From positions 32,348 to 96,347 of the forward strand of contig JBILOY010000010.1 in assembly GCA_044374195.1 (NCBI GenBank): a stretch of DNA of 64,000 nt, written 5' to 3'. The translations under genes were made by a program, and so were the position numbers. This DNA comes from CAIKZY01 sp044374195. Its GTDB lineage: Bacteria; Actinomycetota; Actinomycetes; S36-B12. Within the stretch, counting starts at the first letter, position 1. Every line of letters starts with the position of its first letter. The notes under the pieces were generated by a model. It saw only the letters and a program-made list of their open reading frames with translations, did not search any database and was not told where the DNA came from. Below are positions 34,004 to 42,253 of the stretch, one piece after another.

Positions 34004-34351
34004 ATGCTGCCGGCGGCTCATCGGCTGCGGGTTTCGGGTGACTTCACCCTTGTTCAGCGTCGGGGTACTCGAATCGCCCGTCCCACTCTCATCCTGAGCG
34101 CCTTGTCGCGTCCTGATCTGCCCACCCGTGTTGGCTTTTCCGTGGGCAAATCAGTCGGAAACTCAGTCATTCGTCACTCATTGAGCCGAAAACTGCGACA
34201 TCTTGCTCGTCGGCATCTCACAGACCTGCCACCTGGCACTCAGATCGTTGTGCGAGCTCTTCCGGCAGCAGGTCAGGCTGACTCCGCACTGCTGGGTACT
34301 GATCTTGCTGAGGCTCTACAGGAGCTCACCCGACGGGGAATCAGGTCATGA
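34004..34351 (+). CDS. rnpA: Ribonuclease P protein component
   Basis: 115-residue basic protein that assists the RNase P ribozyme in tRNA 5' maturation. It has LRVSGDFTLVQRRGTRIARP near the N-terminus and the GFSVGKSVGNSVIRHSLSRK segment. The usual RNR box (VRNRVKRRLR) is altered to IRHSLSRKLR. It lies 3 bp after rpmH and overlaps yidD by ATGA. Confidence 0.92.
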   Translation: MLPAAHRLRVSGDFTLVQRRGTRIARPTLILSALSRPDLPTRVGFSVGKSVGNSVIRHSLSRKLRHLARRHLTDLPPGTQIVVRALPAAGQADSALLGTDLAEALQELTRRGIRS

Positions 34352-34680
34352 CGACACTGGGGAGATACGTGCTGTGGGTGTGGGACCACACCCTGGGCTT
34401 TCCCCTGACCTGGGCACTGATCGCGCTCGTGGGGCTTTACCGCGTCACGATCTCTCCGCTCCTCGGGCCGACCTGTAGGTACCACCCCAGCTGCTCCGCA
34501 TACGCCCTCGGGTCATTGAGGCAGCATGGGTCTCTGAAAGGATCAGCCCTGGTGGGTTACCGCTTGCTCCGCTGCAATCCATGGAGCGGCGGCGGTGTTG
34601 ACCCTGTGCCGTCACGCGAGCGCTGGCGACCCGACATACTTCCTGATGGACGTCCGCGCGTGCCCATGGTTTCGAGTTAA
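34348..34680 (+). CDS. yidD: YidD membrane-protein insertion efficiency factor
   Basis: 110 residues with an N-terminal amphipathic or membrane segment and the YidD core YRVTISPLLGPTCRYHPSCS, YA--SLRQHGSLKGSALVGYRLLRCNPWSGGGVDPVP. The Cys-rich CRYHPSCS motif is diagnostic. Starts within the rnpA stop codon and precedes yidC, its functional partner. Confidence 0.95.
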   Translation: MTTLGRYVLWVWDHTLGFPLTWALIALVGLYRVTISPLLGPTCRYHPSCSAYALGSLRQHGSLKGSALVGYRLLRCNPWSGGGVDPVPSRERWRPDILPDGRPRVPMVSS

Positions 34681-34694
34681 GGATCACCTGATTC

Positions 34695-35636
34695 ATGTTC
34701 ATTTTTGATTGGTTGAAGACCGGCGTTAGCTGGGTCCTGGTGCAGTTCCATCAGTTCTTCAGCAACTTCATGGATCCGGCCAGTGGCTGGACCTGGACCT
34801 TGTCCATCGTCGGGCTCGTGATCGTTATTCGAATCCTGTTGATTCCGCTGTTCGTTAAGCAGATTAAGTCACAGCGCAATCTCCAATTGATTCAGCCACA
34901 GATCAAGGAGATTCAAAAGAAGTACAAGGGCGACAAGGAAAAGCAGTCGCAAGAAATGATGAAGATCTACAAGGAGACGGGCACCAACCCGTTGGCGTCG
35001 TGCCTACCAATCCTGTTGCAGGCGCCCATTTTCTTTGCACTCTTCAGTGTTCTCCAGAGCATCGCGATGTACAACGCGAACGATTCCACCTATACAGCGC
35101 AGGGTGTTTTTCTGTGGGACCAGTACAAGGATCTTCTGCCGCTCGCGCATAGTGCGGAGATCTTCGGCGTACCTCTATACGCGACATTCATGGACGCCGG
35201 ACAAACGCCGAATGTTATGGCCACGCGTTCACTTGCGATTGTCTTGATCATCGCGATGACTGTTACGACTTTCCTCACCCAGCGCCAGCTCATCGTCAAG
35301 AACAGTGCGCCTGACAATCCGATGGTCAAGCAGCAGAAGATCATGCTGTACGTCTTCCCGCTGGTCTTTGCTATCGGTGGCATCAACTTCCCGATCGGCG
35401 TGCTCATCTACTGGTTCACGACAAACCTGTGGACTATGGGCCAGCAGTTCTACGTGATCCGTAACAATCCGCAGCCAGGCACCCCGGCTCATGACGCGAA
35501 GATGGCGCGCCAGGCAGCGAAGACGGCCAGCAAGGCCGGCATCCCCGAACTCACCACCGATGAGACTCCGGACCCGACCCCGCGGGTTCAGCCCAAGAAG
35601 ACATCGCGCAGTAAGCGCAAGGGCACGACTTCCTGA
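34695..35636 (+). CDS. yidC: YidC/Oxa1 membrane insertase
   Basis: 313 residues with five membrane segments. The core has the WTLSIVGLVIVIRILLIPLF helix with the conserved groove Arg (VIRIL), the coiled-coil cytoplasmic hairpin (QPQIKEIQKKYKGDKEKQSQ) and NPLASCLPILLQAPIFFALF. The C-terminal tail is Lys/Thr/Pro-rich. It inserts small membrane proteins independently of, or with, SecYEG. Confidence 0.96.
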   Translation: MFIFDWLKTGVSWVLVQFHQFFSNFMDPASGWTWTLSIVGLVIVIRILLIPLFVKQIKSQRNLQLIQPQIKEIQKKYKGDKEKQSQEMMKIYKETGTNPLASCLPILLQAPIFFALFSVLQSIAMYNANDSTYTAQGVFLWDQYKDLLPLAHSAEIFGVPLYATFMDAGQTPNVMATRSLAIVLIIAMTVTTFLTQRQLIVKNSAPDNPMVKQQKIMLYVFPLVFAIGGINFPIGVLIYWFTTNLWTMGQQFYVIRNNPQPGTPAHDAKMARQAAKTASKAGIPELTTDETPDPTPRVQPKKTSRSKRKGTTS

Positions 35637-35649
35637 ACGGAGAACGACC

Positions 35650-36150
35650 ATGAGCACCGAAGAGACCACCGAGGCCCTGACCGGCGCAGCGCTGCTTGAT
35701 CGTGAGGGCGATGTAGCGGCTGATTACCTCGAGGCACTGCTGGATATCGCTGACCTTGATGGCGATATTGATATCGATGTCGAAGGCAACCGCGCCATGG
35801 TGTCAGTCGTTGAGGCGAATTCAGGTGATTTGCGGCATTTGGTAGGAGATGATGGAGAGGTTCTGGATGCACTTCAGGAACTCACCCGACTTGCTGCTGC
35901 GCGCGAGACGGGCGAGCGCTCACGCTTGATGCTTGACGTCGCCGGTCACCGTGCTGCTCGCCGCGCCGCCCTTGAGGAGATCGCCAAGGAGGCTATTGCC
36001 GAAGCCCAGCGCACGTCGGCCCCGGTTTCCCTTGATCCCATGACCCCTTTCGAGCGCAAGGTCGTGCACGACACTGTCGCCGCCGCGGGCCTGGTCAGTG
36101 AGTCTGCCGGCGAGGAGCCCGCTCGCCGGGTCGTTATTCGCGTCAGCTAG
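35650..36150 (+). CDS. khpB: KhpB/Jag RNA-binding protein (KH and R3H)
   Basis: The ATG at 35650, 13 bases after yidC, gives a 166-residue protein; the frame upstream is yidC shadow. A KH-like region (about 35-95) with LRHLVGDDGEVLDALQELTR is followed by an R3H domain (about 105-166) with MTPFERKVVHDTV. The N-terminal Jag domain of Firmicutes is absent, as is normal in actinobacteria. It is an RNA chaperone linked to cell elongation control in other phyla. Confidence 0.9.
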   Translation: MSTEETTEALTGAALLDREGDVAADYLEALLDIADLDGDIDIDVEGNRAMVSVVEANSGDLRHLVGDDGEVLDALQELTRLAAARETGERSRLMLDVAGHRAARRAALEEIAKEAIAEAQRTSAPVSLDPMTPFERKVVHDTVAAAGLVSESAGEEPARRVVIRVS

Positions 36151-36157
36151 ATCGCGA

Positions 36158-36173
36158 CGTTTCACGTGAAACA
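36158..36173. other. parS: parS centromere site 1 (spans the rsmG start codon)
   Basis: CGTTTCACGTGAAACA matches the parS consensus TGTTTCACGTGAAACA at 15 of 16 positions. The GTG in its centre (36166-36168) is the start codon of rsmG, so ParB binding would cover the translation start region. Confidence 0.93.
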
Positions 36174-36816
36174 TTCGCCAGCCCTGCCCGACTGGCTTCT
36201 TCCCACCGAGTCTGAGTTGTCGGCTTATGTCGATCTCCTCAGCACGACCGGCGTTGAGCATGGGCTCATTGGCCCCCGTGAAGTCCCCCGCCTGTGGGAA
36301 CGCCATGTTCTCAACTGCGCCGTTGTGGCTGACCCAGCGATTGGTTTAGTGCCGATCCATGCTCGGGTCGCCGACGTCGGATCAGGCGCCGGCCTGCCCG
36401 GGCTCGTCTGGGGTATCGCACGACCCGATATCCACGTCGTGCTGATCGAGCCCCTGCTGCGCCGGGCCACCTTCCTTATCCAAGCTGTGGACGACCTGGG
36501 CCTTACCGGTCGGGTCACCGTGCTACGCGGTCGAGCTGAAGAAACACCCTCCTTCCCCGACTGGGTATCCGTCGATGTCGTCACTGCTCGGGCCGTTGCC
36601 CCATTGGAGAAACTGCTGGGCTGGACGGTCCCGCTTTTGGTGAAGGGCGGACGATTAGCCCTACTGAAGGGAAGCAGCGCTGGCGAGGAGATCACGGCCG
36701 CAGCACCAGCAGCGTTTTCCATGGGTGTGCGTGACCTGGGGATAACCACCTGTGGCTCCCCCTGGGTTGATCCGGAGACCACTGTGGTGACGGGTACCCG
36801 AGGTACGGCACAATGA
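36166..36816 (+). CDS. rsmG: 16S rRNA (guanine-527-N7) methyltransferase
   Basis: 216-residue SAM-dependent enzyme (GidB) with motif I VADVGSGAGLPGLVWGI, the LIEPLLRRATFL region and VTARAVAPLEKLLGW. It methylates G527 of 16S rRNA; loss gives low-level streptomycin resistance in other bacteria. The GTG start lies inside a parS palindrome and no Shine-Dalgarno is visible before it. Its stop overlaps the ATG of a 42-codon ORF. Confidence 0.94.
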   Translation: MKHSPALPDWLLPTESELSAYVDLLSTTGVEHGLIGPREVPRLWERHVLNCAVVADPAIGLVPIHARVADVGSGAGLPGLVWGIARPDIHVVLIEPLLRRATFLIQAVDDLGLTGRVTVLRGRAEETPSFPDWVSVDVVTARAVAPLEKLLGWTVPLLVKGGRLALLKGSSAGEEITAAAPAAFSMGVRDLGITTCGSPWVDPETTVVTGTRGTAQ

Positions 36817-36941
36817 GCGGCGTGACAACGACCCCAGAACCCGCCGGCCTTGGCTGGCCGGAGACCTATCTGGAGCAGCAGGACCCAGCCGTTTCACGTG
36901 AAACATCGGCTGAGCCCGCCGGCCTTGGCTGGCCCGAATGA
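36813..36941 (+). CDS. Small coupled ORF between rsmG and parA, containing parS
   Basis: A 42-codon ORF whose ATG overlaps the rsmG stop (ATGA) and whose TGA overlaps the parA start (ATGA). Its product has the motif EPAGLGWPE twice (residues 9-17 and 34-42) and, between them, AVSRETS, the residues encoded by a parS site. Many actinobacterial ParA proteins carry an N-terminal extension containing parS-encoded VSRET; here that extension is cut off as its own ORF. It may be a separate peptide, a translational coupling device or the result of a frameshift. Confidence 0.5.
   Translation: MSGVTTTPEPAGLGWPETYLEQQDPAVSRETSAEPAGLGWPE
36837..36937 (+). repeat. 26-bp direct repeats flanking parS
   Basis: 36837-36862 and 36912-36937 differ at two of 26 positions and are 75 bp (25 codons) apart, in frame with the small ORF. 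The parS site at 36890-36905 lies between them. Each copy holds GGCC...GGCC, a short interrupted palindrome. Confidence 0.85.
36890..36905. other. parS: parS centromere site 2
   Basis: CGTTTCACGTGAAACA, the same 15/16 match as site 1, located 33 bp before the parA start codon inside the small ORF. With site 1, 732 bp away, it forms the local ParB loading region about 4-5 kb from oriC. Confidence 0.93.
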
Positions 36942-37747
36942 CCCGCATTGTCACCGTGGCCAACCAAAAGGGTGGTGTCGGCAAGACCACGACCACGGTC
37001 AATATGGCCGCCGCCCTGGCTCAAAGCGGTGCCAAGGTCCTGGTCATCGACCTTGATCCACAGGGAAATGCGTCCACGGCCCTGGGGGTCGATCACCACG
37101 AGGGCGTACCAAGCATCTATGAAGTGCTCTCCGGGGAGCGCACCTTGGCTGAGATTGTTCAGCCCTGCCCGGATATCCCCAATCTGATGACCGCACCGGC
37201 CACGATTGACCTGGCCGGCGCTGAGATCGAGTTGGTATCCCAGGTGGCCCGCGAGTACCGCCTCAACCGAGCTGTCGAGGCCCACCTCGAGCATGTCGTG
37301 CGCACGACGGGGGAGCCGCTCGACTATGTCTTCCTGGACTGTCCGCCGTCACTTGGCCTGCTGACCTTAAATGGCCTGGTCGCCGCACGTGAGGTGCTGC
37401 TGCCGATTCAGTGCGAGTACTACGCCTTGGAGGGTCTCTCCCAACTACTGCGCACCGTCGAGATGGTGACCACTCATCTGAACCCGAAACTTCAGGTGAG
37501 TGCGATCTTGCTGACCATGTACGACGGACGCACGCGCCTGGCCTCTCAGGTGGCCGATGAGGTACGCACCCATTTCGGCACAAAGGTGCTCGAGACGGTG
37601 ATTCCCCGCAATGTGCGGATTTCTGAGGCACCCTCCTATGCCCAAACAGTTCTCACTTACGACCCCTCATCCCCGGGTGCACTGACATATCAAGAGGCAG
37701 CGGCACAGTTTGCTGCCATTAATCCACAGAACAATCCACAGACATAA
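36938..37747 (+). CDS. parA: ParA chromosome-partitioning ATPase
   Basis: 269-residue deviant-Walker ATPase (Soj type) starting MTRIVTVANQKGGVGKTTTT, with the signature Lys in KGGVGKT (11-17), Walker A' VIDLDPQGNAST and Walker B FLDCPPSLGLLTLN. It starts directly at the ATPase fold without the long N-terminal tail common in relatives. It drives origin segregation with ParB-parS. Confidence 0.96.
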   Translation: MTRIVTVANQKGGVGKTTTTVNMAAALAQSGAKVLVIDLDPQGNASTALGVDHHEGVPSIYEVLSGERTLAEIVQPCPDIPNLMTAPATIDLAGAEIELVSQVAREYRLNRAVEAHLEHVVRTTGEPLDYVFLDCPPSLGLLTLNGLVAAREVLLPIQCEYYALEGLSQLLRTVEMVTTHLNPKLQVSAILLTMYDGRTRLASQVADEVRTHFGTKVLETVIPRNVRISEAPSYAQTVLTYDPSSPGALTYQEAAAQFAAINPQNNPQT

Positions 37748-37803
37748 CAGCATAAATACGGACAATAACCCCATAATTGTCCCCAGGAGTGGAGGTTATC
37801 CCC

Positions 37804-38745
37804 ATGGCACAAGCAGCTGCCAAGCGCGGATTGGGTAAGGGTCTGGGCGCCCTCATCCCTTCAACCCCTGAAGCACAGGAGGCTCAGGTCACCGATGGCT
37901 CCGATTCAGCGCCCGCAATCGTCCCGGGTGCGGTCTACGCCGAACTTCCCATCGGTTCCATCGAACCGAACCCCCGCCAGCCCCGCACTGTTTTTGACTC
38001 GGAGGCCCTGGCCGAACTCGTGCACTCGATCCGCGAGATCGGACTCCTGCAGCCGGTCGTGGTGCGCGAAGTCGACAACCACTACGAACTCATTGCGGGC
38101 GAGCGACGACTGCGCGCATCCAAGGAAGCCGGCCTGACGCACATCCCGGCGATCATTCGTGCAACCGATGATGACGATCTTCTGCGCGACGCACTTCTCG
38201 AGAACCTGCACCGCTCGAATCTAAACGCACTCGAAGAAGCGGCCGCGTACTCGCAATTGCTGGCCGACTTCGGTTGTACCCAAGAGGAGCTGGCGCAGCG
38301 CATCGGCAGATCACGGCCGCAAGTGACTAACACCCTTCGCCTCTTGAAGCTTCCGCCTGACGTTCAGCGACGCGTTGCGGCTGGTGTGCTGAGTGCCGGA
38401 CACGCACGCGCACTACTTTCACTAGATGCTGCCGACGCAATGAACGCGCTCGCTCAGCGCATCGTCAACGAAGGTCTGAGCGTTCGCAATGTCGAGGAGA
38501 TTATTCTTCTCAGTCAGGGAAAATCGAAAAAGAAGAGCAGTAGCAACAAGAAATCGCGTTCTGACTCACTTCAGGATCTTGTCGAAGAAGTTCAGGAACG
38601 CATGGGTGATGCGCTCGACACTCGCGTGACTATTTCCGGACTACCACGTTCCAATTCACGCGGAACCATCGTCATCGAAGCAGCAGATGCGGAAGACCTC
38701 CGCCGTATAGCCGATGCAATAGCTGGTCCTGCACAGCGTCTGTGA
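37804..38745 (+). CDS. parB: ParB chromosome-partitioning protein
   Basis: The ATG at 37804 with GGAGG 8 bases upstream gives MAQAAAKRGLGKGLGALIPS, the usual ParB start; the frame to 37777 is not needed. The CTP-binding N-domain has NPRQPR and IAGERRLRASK, the HTH is TQEELAQRIGRSRPQVTNTL, and the C-terminal dimerisation domain follows a Lys/Ser linker. It binds the two parS sites upstream and slides as a CTP clamp. 313 residues. Confidence 0.96.
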   Translation: MAQAAAKRGLGKGLGALIPSTPEAQEAQVTDGSDSAPAIVPGAVYAELPIGSIEPNPRQPRTVFDSEALAELVHSIREIGLLQPVVVREVDNHYELIAGERRLRASKEAGLTHIPAIIRATDDDDLLRDALLENLHRSNLNALEEAAAYSQLLADFGCTQEELAQRIGRSRPQVTNTLRLLKLPPDVQRRVAAGVLSAGHARALLSLDAADAMNALAQRIVNEGLSVRNVEEIILLSQGKSKKKSSSNKKSRSDSLQDLVEEVQERMGDALDTRVTISGLPRSNSRGTIVIEAADAEDLRRIADAIAGPAQRL

Positions 38746-38754
38746 CGCTAGTGG

Positions 38755-39708
38755 CTAGGAGTTGCGGGCGATGGCGTGCAGCACGAGATCGCGGGTGAGC
38801 TCCCCAAGACCAATGCTGGCTTCTGACAGTGCCTGCGGGAACAATGAGGTCTCGGTCATTCCGGGCGCGACGTTCAACTCGAGGAACCACGGCGTGCCGG
38901 ATGCATCGACGATGAGGTCAGTGCGCGACCAGTCGCGAAGGCCCAGGCCCGAATGCGCCTCAAGTGCAACGGCAGCGACAGCCTCGGCGATATCGGATTC
39001 AAGACGCGCGGGAACAAAGAACTCCGTGGTACCGGCGGTGTACCGAGCGTTGTAGTCATAGATACCTGCCGGGGGAACGATTTCCACGGGCGGCAAGGCG
39101 ATCGGGCCGTCGGCGGTGTCGTAGACACAGACCGAGATCTCAGTTCCCTCGATGAAATGCTCCATCAGGGCCACCTCGCCATAGGCGAAGGCACCCACCA
39201 TGGCGGAGGGGAACTCCGCGGCGGCGCGTACAACCGAGGCACCAAGTGCCGAGCCACCCTTAGTGGGCTTGACGATCAAGGGAAGGCCGATGCGCGCGAT
39301 CACCGCATTGAGCACCGGCTGGGCGCCTAGCTCGCGGAAGGTGGAATGGGGAAGGGCTACAGCCACCGGAGTGTTGATTCCGAGCCCCGCGAGCAGGCTC
39401 TTGGCAATCGGCTTGTCGAAGGCCAGTCGGCAGGCATCACCCATAGAACCCACGAAGGGAATTCCGAGGGATTCGAGTACATCGCGCAGGGAGCCATCCT
39501 CACCGGCGGCTCCATGCAACAGCGGGATCACGCAGGCAGGCGGATCAGTCCTGAACCCATCGAGCAAGGCGGAGTCGACGTCGGCTTCGGACACCTCGAA
39601 CTCAGGCGCGGCAACGCGAAGTGCCTCGGCGACCCGACGACCCGAGCGCAGGGAGACGTCGCGTTCAGCAGACAGACCCCCGGCAAGTACGACGACGCGA
39701 GTGCTCAC
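38755..39708 (-). CDS. ddl: D-alanine--D-alanine ligase family protein
   Basis: ATP-grasp enzyme of 317 residues with VVVLAGGLSAERDVSLRSG, HGAAGEDGSLRDVLESLGIPF, the Lys in LPLIVKPTKGGSALG and the metal site FLELNVAPGMTETSLFP. It makes D-Ala-D-Ala for lipid II. The second-lobe Tyr/Phe that sets D-lactate versus D-Ala cannot be judged. Convergent with parB. GTG start. Confidence 0.88.
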   Translation of the reverse strand: MSTRVVVLAGGLSAERDVSLRSGRRVAEALRVAAPEFEVSEADVDSALLDGFRTDPPACVIPLLHGAAGEDGSLRDVLESLGIPFVGSMGDACRLAFDKPIAKSLLAGLGINTPVAVALPHSTFRELGAQPVLNAVIARIGLPLIVKPTKGGSALGASVVRAAAEFPSAMVGAFAYGEVALMEHFIEGTEISVCVYDTADGPIALPPVEIVPPAGIYDYNARYTAGTTEFFVPARLESDIAEAVAAVALEAHSGLGLRDWSRTDLIVDASGTPWFLELNVAPGMTETSLFPQALSEASIGLGELTRDLVLHAIARNS

Positions 39709-39726
39709 GTGTTTCCTTTCGAGCGA

Positions 39727-41019
39727 TCAGAGGATGTTGGGAGCGGGGTTAACTGAGCCCTCGGAGTCAAGCAGCACAGCACCGGTGCCGAAGGTCTGCG
39801 CGATCTCGAGCTCAGACTCGATCACGCCCGCGAGACGACGCACGCCCTCGCGGATGCGATCGGGATCGGGGTAGCAGTACGACAGGCGAAGGTTCTGCCG
39901 ACCTTGGCCGTCAACATAAAAACCGGTACCCGGAACGTAGGCAACAAGTGCCGCAACGGCCCGCGGCAGCATCGCCTTGGCGTCAAGGCTCTCGGGCAGG
40001 GTGATCCAGGAATAGAAGCCACCGGCCGGCACTGTCCAGGTGATGTCGGATGGGAACAGCGAGGTCATCGAGTCGAGGAGTGCGTCGCGTCGCTCGCGGT
40101 ACAGATCTCGGAAGGTACTGATTTGCTGGCGCCACGGCTGAGTGGCGAGGTACTCGGAGACTGTCAACTGCGAGTAGTTCGACGGGCAGAGAACAGCAGA
40201 TTCCGCTGCCAACACTAGCTTTTCGCGCACCCCGTGCGGAGCCACGGCCCAGCCGACGCGCAGCCCGGAGGCGATTGTCTTCGAGAAGGAGCCGAGGTAG
40301 ATGACACCGTCGGCGTCATCAGCGCGGATCGCGCGCGGCGGCTCACCGTCGAAGCCAAGCAGCCCGTACGGGTCGTCCTCGAGCAGCAGGATTCCTTCGC
40401 GCTGCGCAATGCGCAGGATTTCAGCACGGCGCTGCGGCCCCTGGGTGACGCCAGCGGGATTATGGAACGAAGGGATCGTGTAGATCATCTTGATGCGACG
40501 CCCCGATGCGCGCACGTCACAAATTGCTTCCTCTAGAGCCGCGGGCGACAGGCCTTCATCATCCATCGCAACATGCACAACGCCGCACTCGTAGGCACGG
40601 AACACACCGAGGGCACCGACATAGGAGGGCGCCTCGACGAGCACCACATCGCCCGGATCGCAGAACACGCGAGTGACGAGATCAAGCGCCATCTGCGAAC
40701 CAGTCGTGACGATGATGTCGTCAGGATGGGCGGTGACCTTGACTTCTTCCATCACCTCAAGAATCTGTTCACGCAAGGTGACATCGCCCTGGCCCGAGCC
40801 GTACTGCAGGGCCGTGGCGCCGCGTTCGCGGATCAACTTCGCAACAGTGTCGGCCATCAGATCCATCGACAGGGCTTGCACAAAGGGCATGCCACCGGCG
40901 AGGGAAACCACCTCGGGGCGAGAGGCAACGGCGAAGAGTGCCCGGATCTCCGAGGCGGTCATGCCCTGGGTGCGCTCCGCGTAGGAATCAACCCACGGAT
41001 CTAGACGACTGCCGCTCAT
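39727..41019 (-). CDS. PLP-dependent aminotransferase (MocR/LysN-like, no HTH)
   Basis: Fold-type I aminotransferase of about 430 residues. The PLP Lys is in GSFSKTIASGLRVGW, the Asp/Tyr pair is in LLEDDPYGLLGF, and FHNPAGVT precedes it. The N-terminal HTH of MocR regulators is absent, and the opening MSGSRLDPWVDSYAERTQGM resembles 2-aminoadipate/valine-pyruvate-type transaminases. The ATG at 41019 is chosen by homology; no clear Shine-Dalgarno is visible and the frame extends to 41058. The same gene sits beside parAB in streptomycetes. Substrate unknown. Confidence 0.85.
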   Translation of the reverse strand: MSGSRLDPWVDSYAERTQGMTASEIRALFAVASRPEVVSLAGGMPFVQALSMDLMADTVAKLIRERGATALQYGSGQGDVTLREQILEVMEEVKVTAHPDDIIVTTGSQMALDLVTRVFCDPGDVVLVEAPSYVGALGVFRAYECGVVHVAMDDEGLSPAALEEAICDVRASGRRIKMIYTIPSFHNPAGVTQGPQRRAEILRIAQREGILLLEDDPYGLLGFDGEPPRAIRADDADGVIYLGSFSKTIASGLRVGWAVAPHGVREKLVLAAESAVLCPSNYSQLTVSEYLATQPWRQQISTFRDLYRERRDALLDSMTSLFPSDITWTVPAGGFYSWITLPESLDAKAMLPRAVAALVAYVPGTGFYVDGQGRQNLRLSYCYPDPDRIREGVRRLAGVIESELEIAQTFGTGAVLLDSEGSVNPAPNIL

Positions 41020-41086
41020 AGCGGTCAACGATAGATGCTCACGAAAATGACTGGCCACCGGGCGCTAACCGCGCGAGGATGGTCAC

Positions 41087-41212
41087 ATGCGAAAAGTCAT
41101 CTTCTGGGGAGTCGTGCTGCTCGGCCTTGGCGTGGTGGCCGGCTTCGTCGGCCGACTCGTCTGGCCCAATGACGAATCGAGCTGGAAAGAGCTCGAAGGC
41201 TCAGCTGAATAA
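41087..41212 (+). CDS. Small single-span membrane protein
   Basis: A 41-codon ORF: ATG at 41087 after GCGAGGATGGTCAC, TAA at 41212. The product is Met-Arg-Lys followed by a hydrophobic helix (about 4-26), then a hydrophilic tail with Trp-Pro and SSWKELEGSAE. The helix, positive-inside charge and divergent orientation from the aminotransferase support a real gene. I do not recognise the family. Confidence 0.5.
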   Translation: MRKVIFWGVVLLGLGVVAGFVGRLVWPNDESSWKELEGSAE

Positions 41213-42253
41213 TCAGCCGGGAGAACAGAAGGCCGTCAGCGCCCTCGCAATGCCCTCCGAGGCGGCGTCAATGAATGAAGCGTCAGCATGGCGGGCTGCA
41301 TCGCCGGGATTAGTGGCGTAACCGAGATCAATGCGCACGGCAGGCATGCGAGTCATGCGCAGGAGATCCCAGGTGCGCGGATGTGACCGGCAATCGAGCA
41401 ATGTGGTCTGTGCTGTCAGTTCGTCTTGGAGTCGCTCCGCCAGTGCGCGCCCGCCGGTGGAGTGCACGCCGCCATCTGGGTCACCGAAGTAGAAGGTTGC
41501 GAGCCCGTTCGGACGATCACTCGGGGCGCTGTCGACATGAATGGCGATCACGAGATCGGCCTGCACTCGGTTGGCGAAGTCCGCGCGATCATGTTCATTC
41601 TTCAGTGCTGACGCCACCGTTCCGTGAGTCAGGAGCACCTGAGTTCCGAGTGCCGCAAGACGCCCTTCGACCCGCACAGCAACGGCATGGCATAGCGCAC
41701 CTGACGGTTCGGCGCCCGGATCAATGACAATCACCTTGTCGGCAATGCCGCTACGCAAATCACTGAGGGAAACGTGCTCGCGCAAAGTTGCAGAGTTACC
41801 GCCACTTACAGCACGCACCAGTCGCTCGAAGGCACGGAAGGTGTCAGGCCCGCAGATGCCATCGGGATTCACGCCACAGCCGCGCTGGAACTCGCGTAAT
41901 GCCGAGTCGGTGTTCCGCCCGAACATGCCATCGGCGCGGCCGGAGTCGAAGCCGAGCTGATTCAGGCGGCGCTGTAATTCGGCAACGTCATCGCCACGCA
42001 TCAAGGTGCCGGGCACGAATTGCAGTACCCGATCACCGAGCTGCCAGCGTGCCTCGTCAAGGCGGCGGAAAGTGTCGGGCCCGACAATGCCGTCAGCGCT
42101 CAGGCCACGCTCTTGCTGGAAAGTGCGAACTGCGACATCGCAGTCGTCATCGAACACATCACTGTGATCGGTGTCGCTAAGGAGTCCCAGGTGCGCAAGC
42201 CGTGCGCGCACCTCCGCGACGGCCGCCCCGGTAGACCCAAGGCGGAGCAGCAC
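41213..42253 (-). CDS. cwlM: CwlM-like protein: two peptidoglycan-binding domains and a degenerate amidase domain
   Basis: Two PG_binding_1 repeats (about 1-68 and 80-145; FQQERGLSADGIVGPDTFR and FQRGCGVNPDGICGPDTFR) precede an Amidase_3 fold (173-346). Zinc and catalytic positions are eroded: the DPGHGG motif reads DPGAEP (A181 for His) and the catalytic Glu region reads RIDLGY (D309), while IHVDS keeps H239. Mycobacterial CwlM is likewise a regulator that activates MurA when phosphorylated by PknB. No signal peptide, fitting a cytoplasmic role. It overlaps the trxA stop. Confidence 0.85.
   Translation of the reverse strand: MLLRLGSTGAAVAEVRARLAHLGLLSDTDHSDVFDDDCDVAVRTFQQERGLSADGIVGPDTFRRLDEARWQLGDRVLQFVPGTLMRGDDVAELQRRLNQLGFDSGRADGMFGRNTDSALREFQRGCGVNPDGICGPDTFRAFERLVRAVSGGNSATLREHVSLSDLRSGIADKVIVIDPGAEPSGALCHAVAVRVEGRLAALGTQVLLTHGTVASALKNEHDRADFANRVQADLVIAIHVDSAPSDRPNGLATFYFGDPDGGVHSTGGRALAERLQDELTAQTTLLDCRSHPRTWDLLRMTRMPAVRIDLGYATNPGDAARHADASFIDAASEGIARALTAFCSPG

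Noticed and set aside
37777..37803. Upstream start for parB
   Set aside because: The GGAGG at 37790-37794 falls inside this extension and is correctly spaced for the ATG at 37804.
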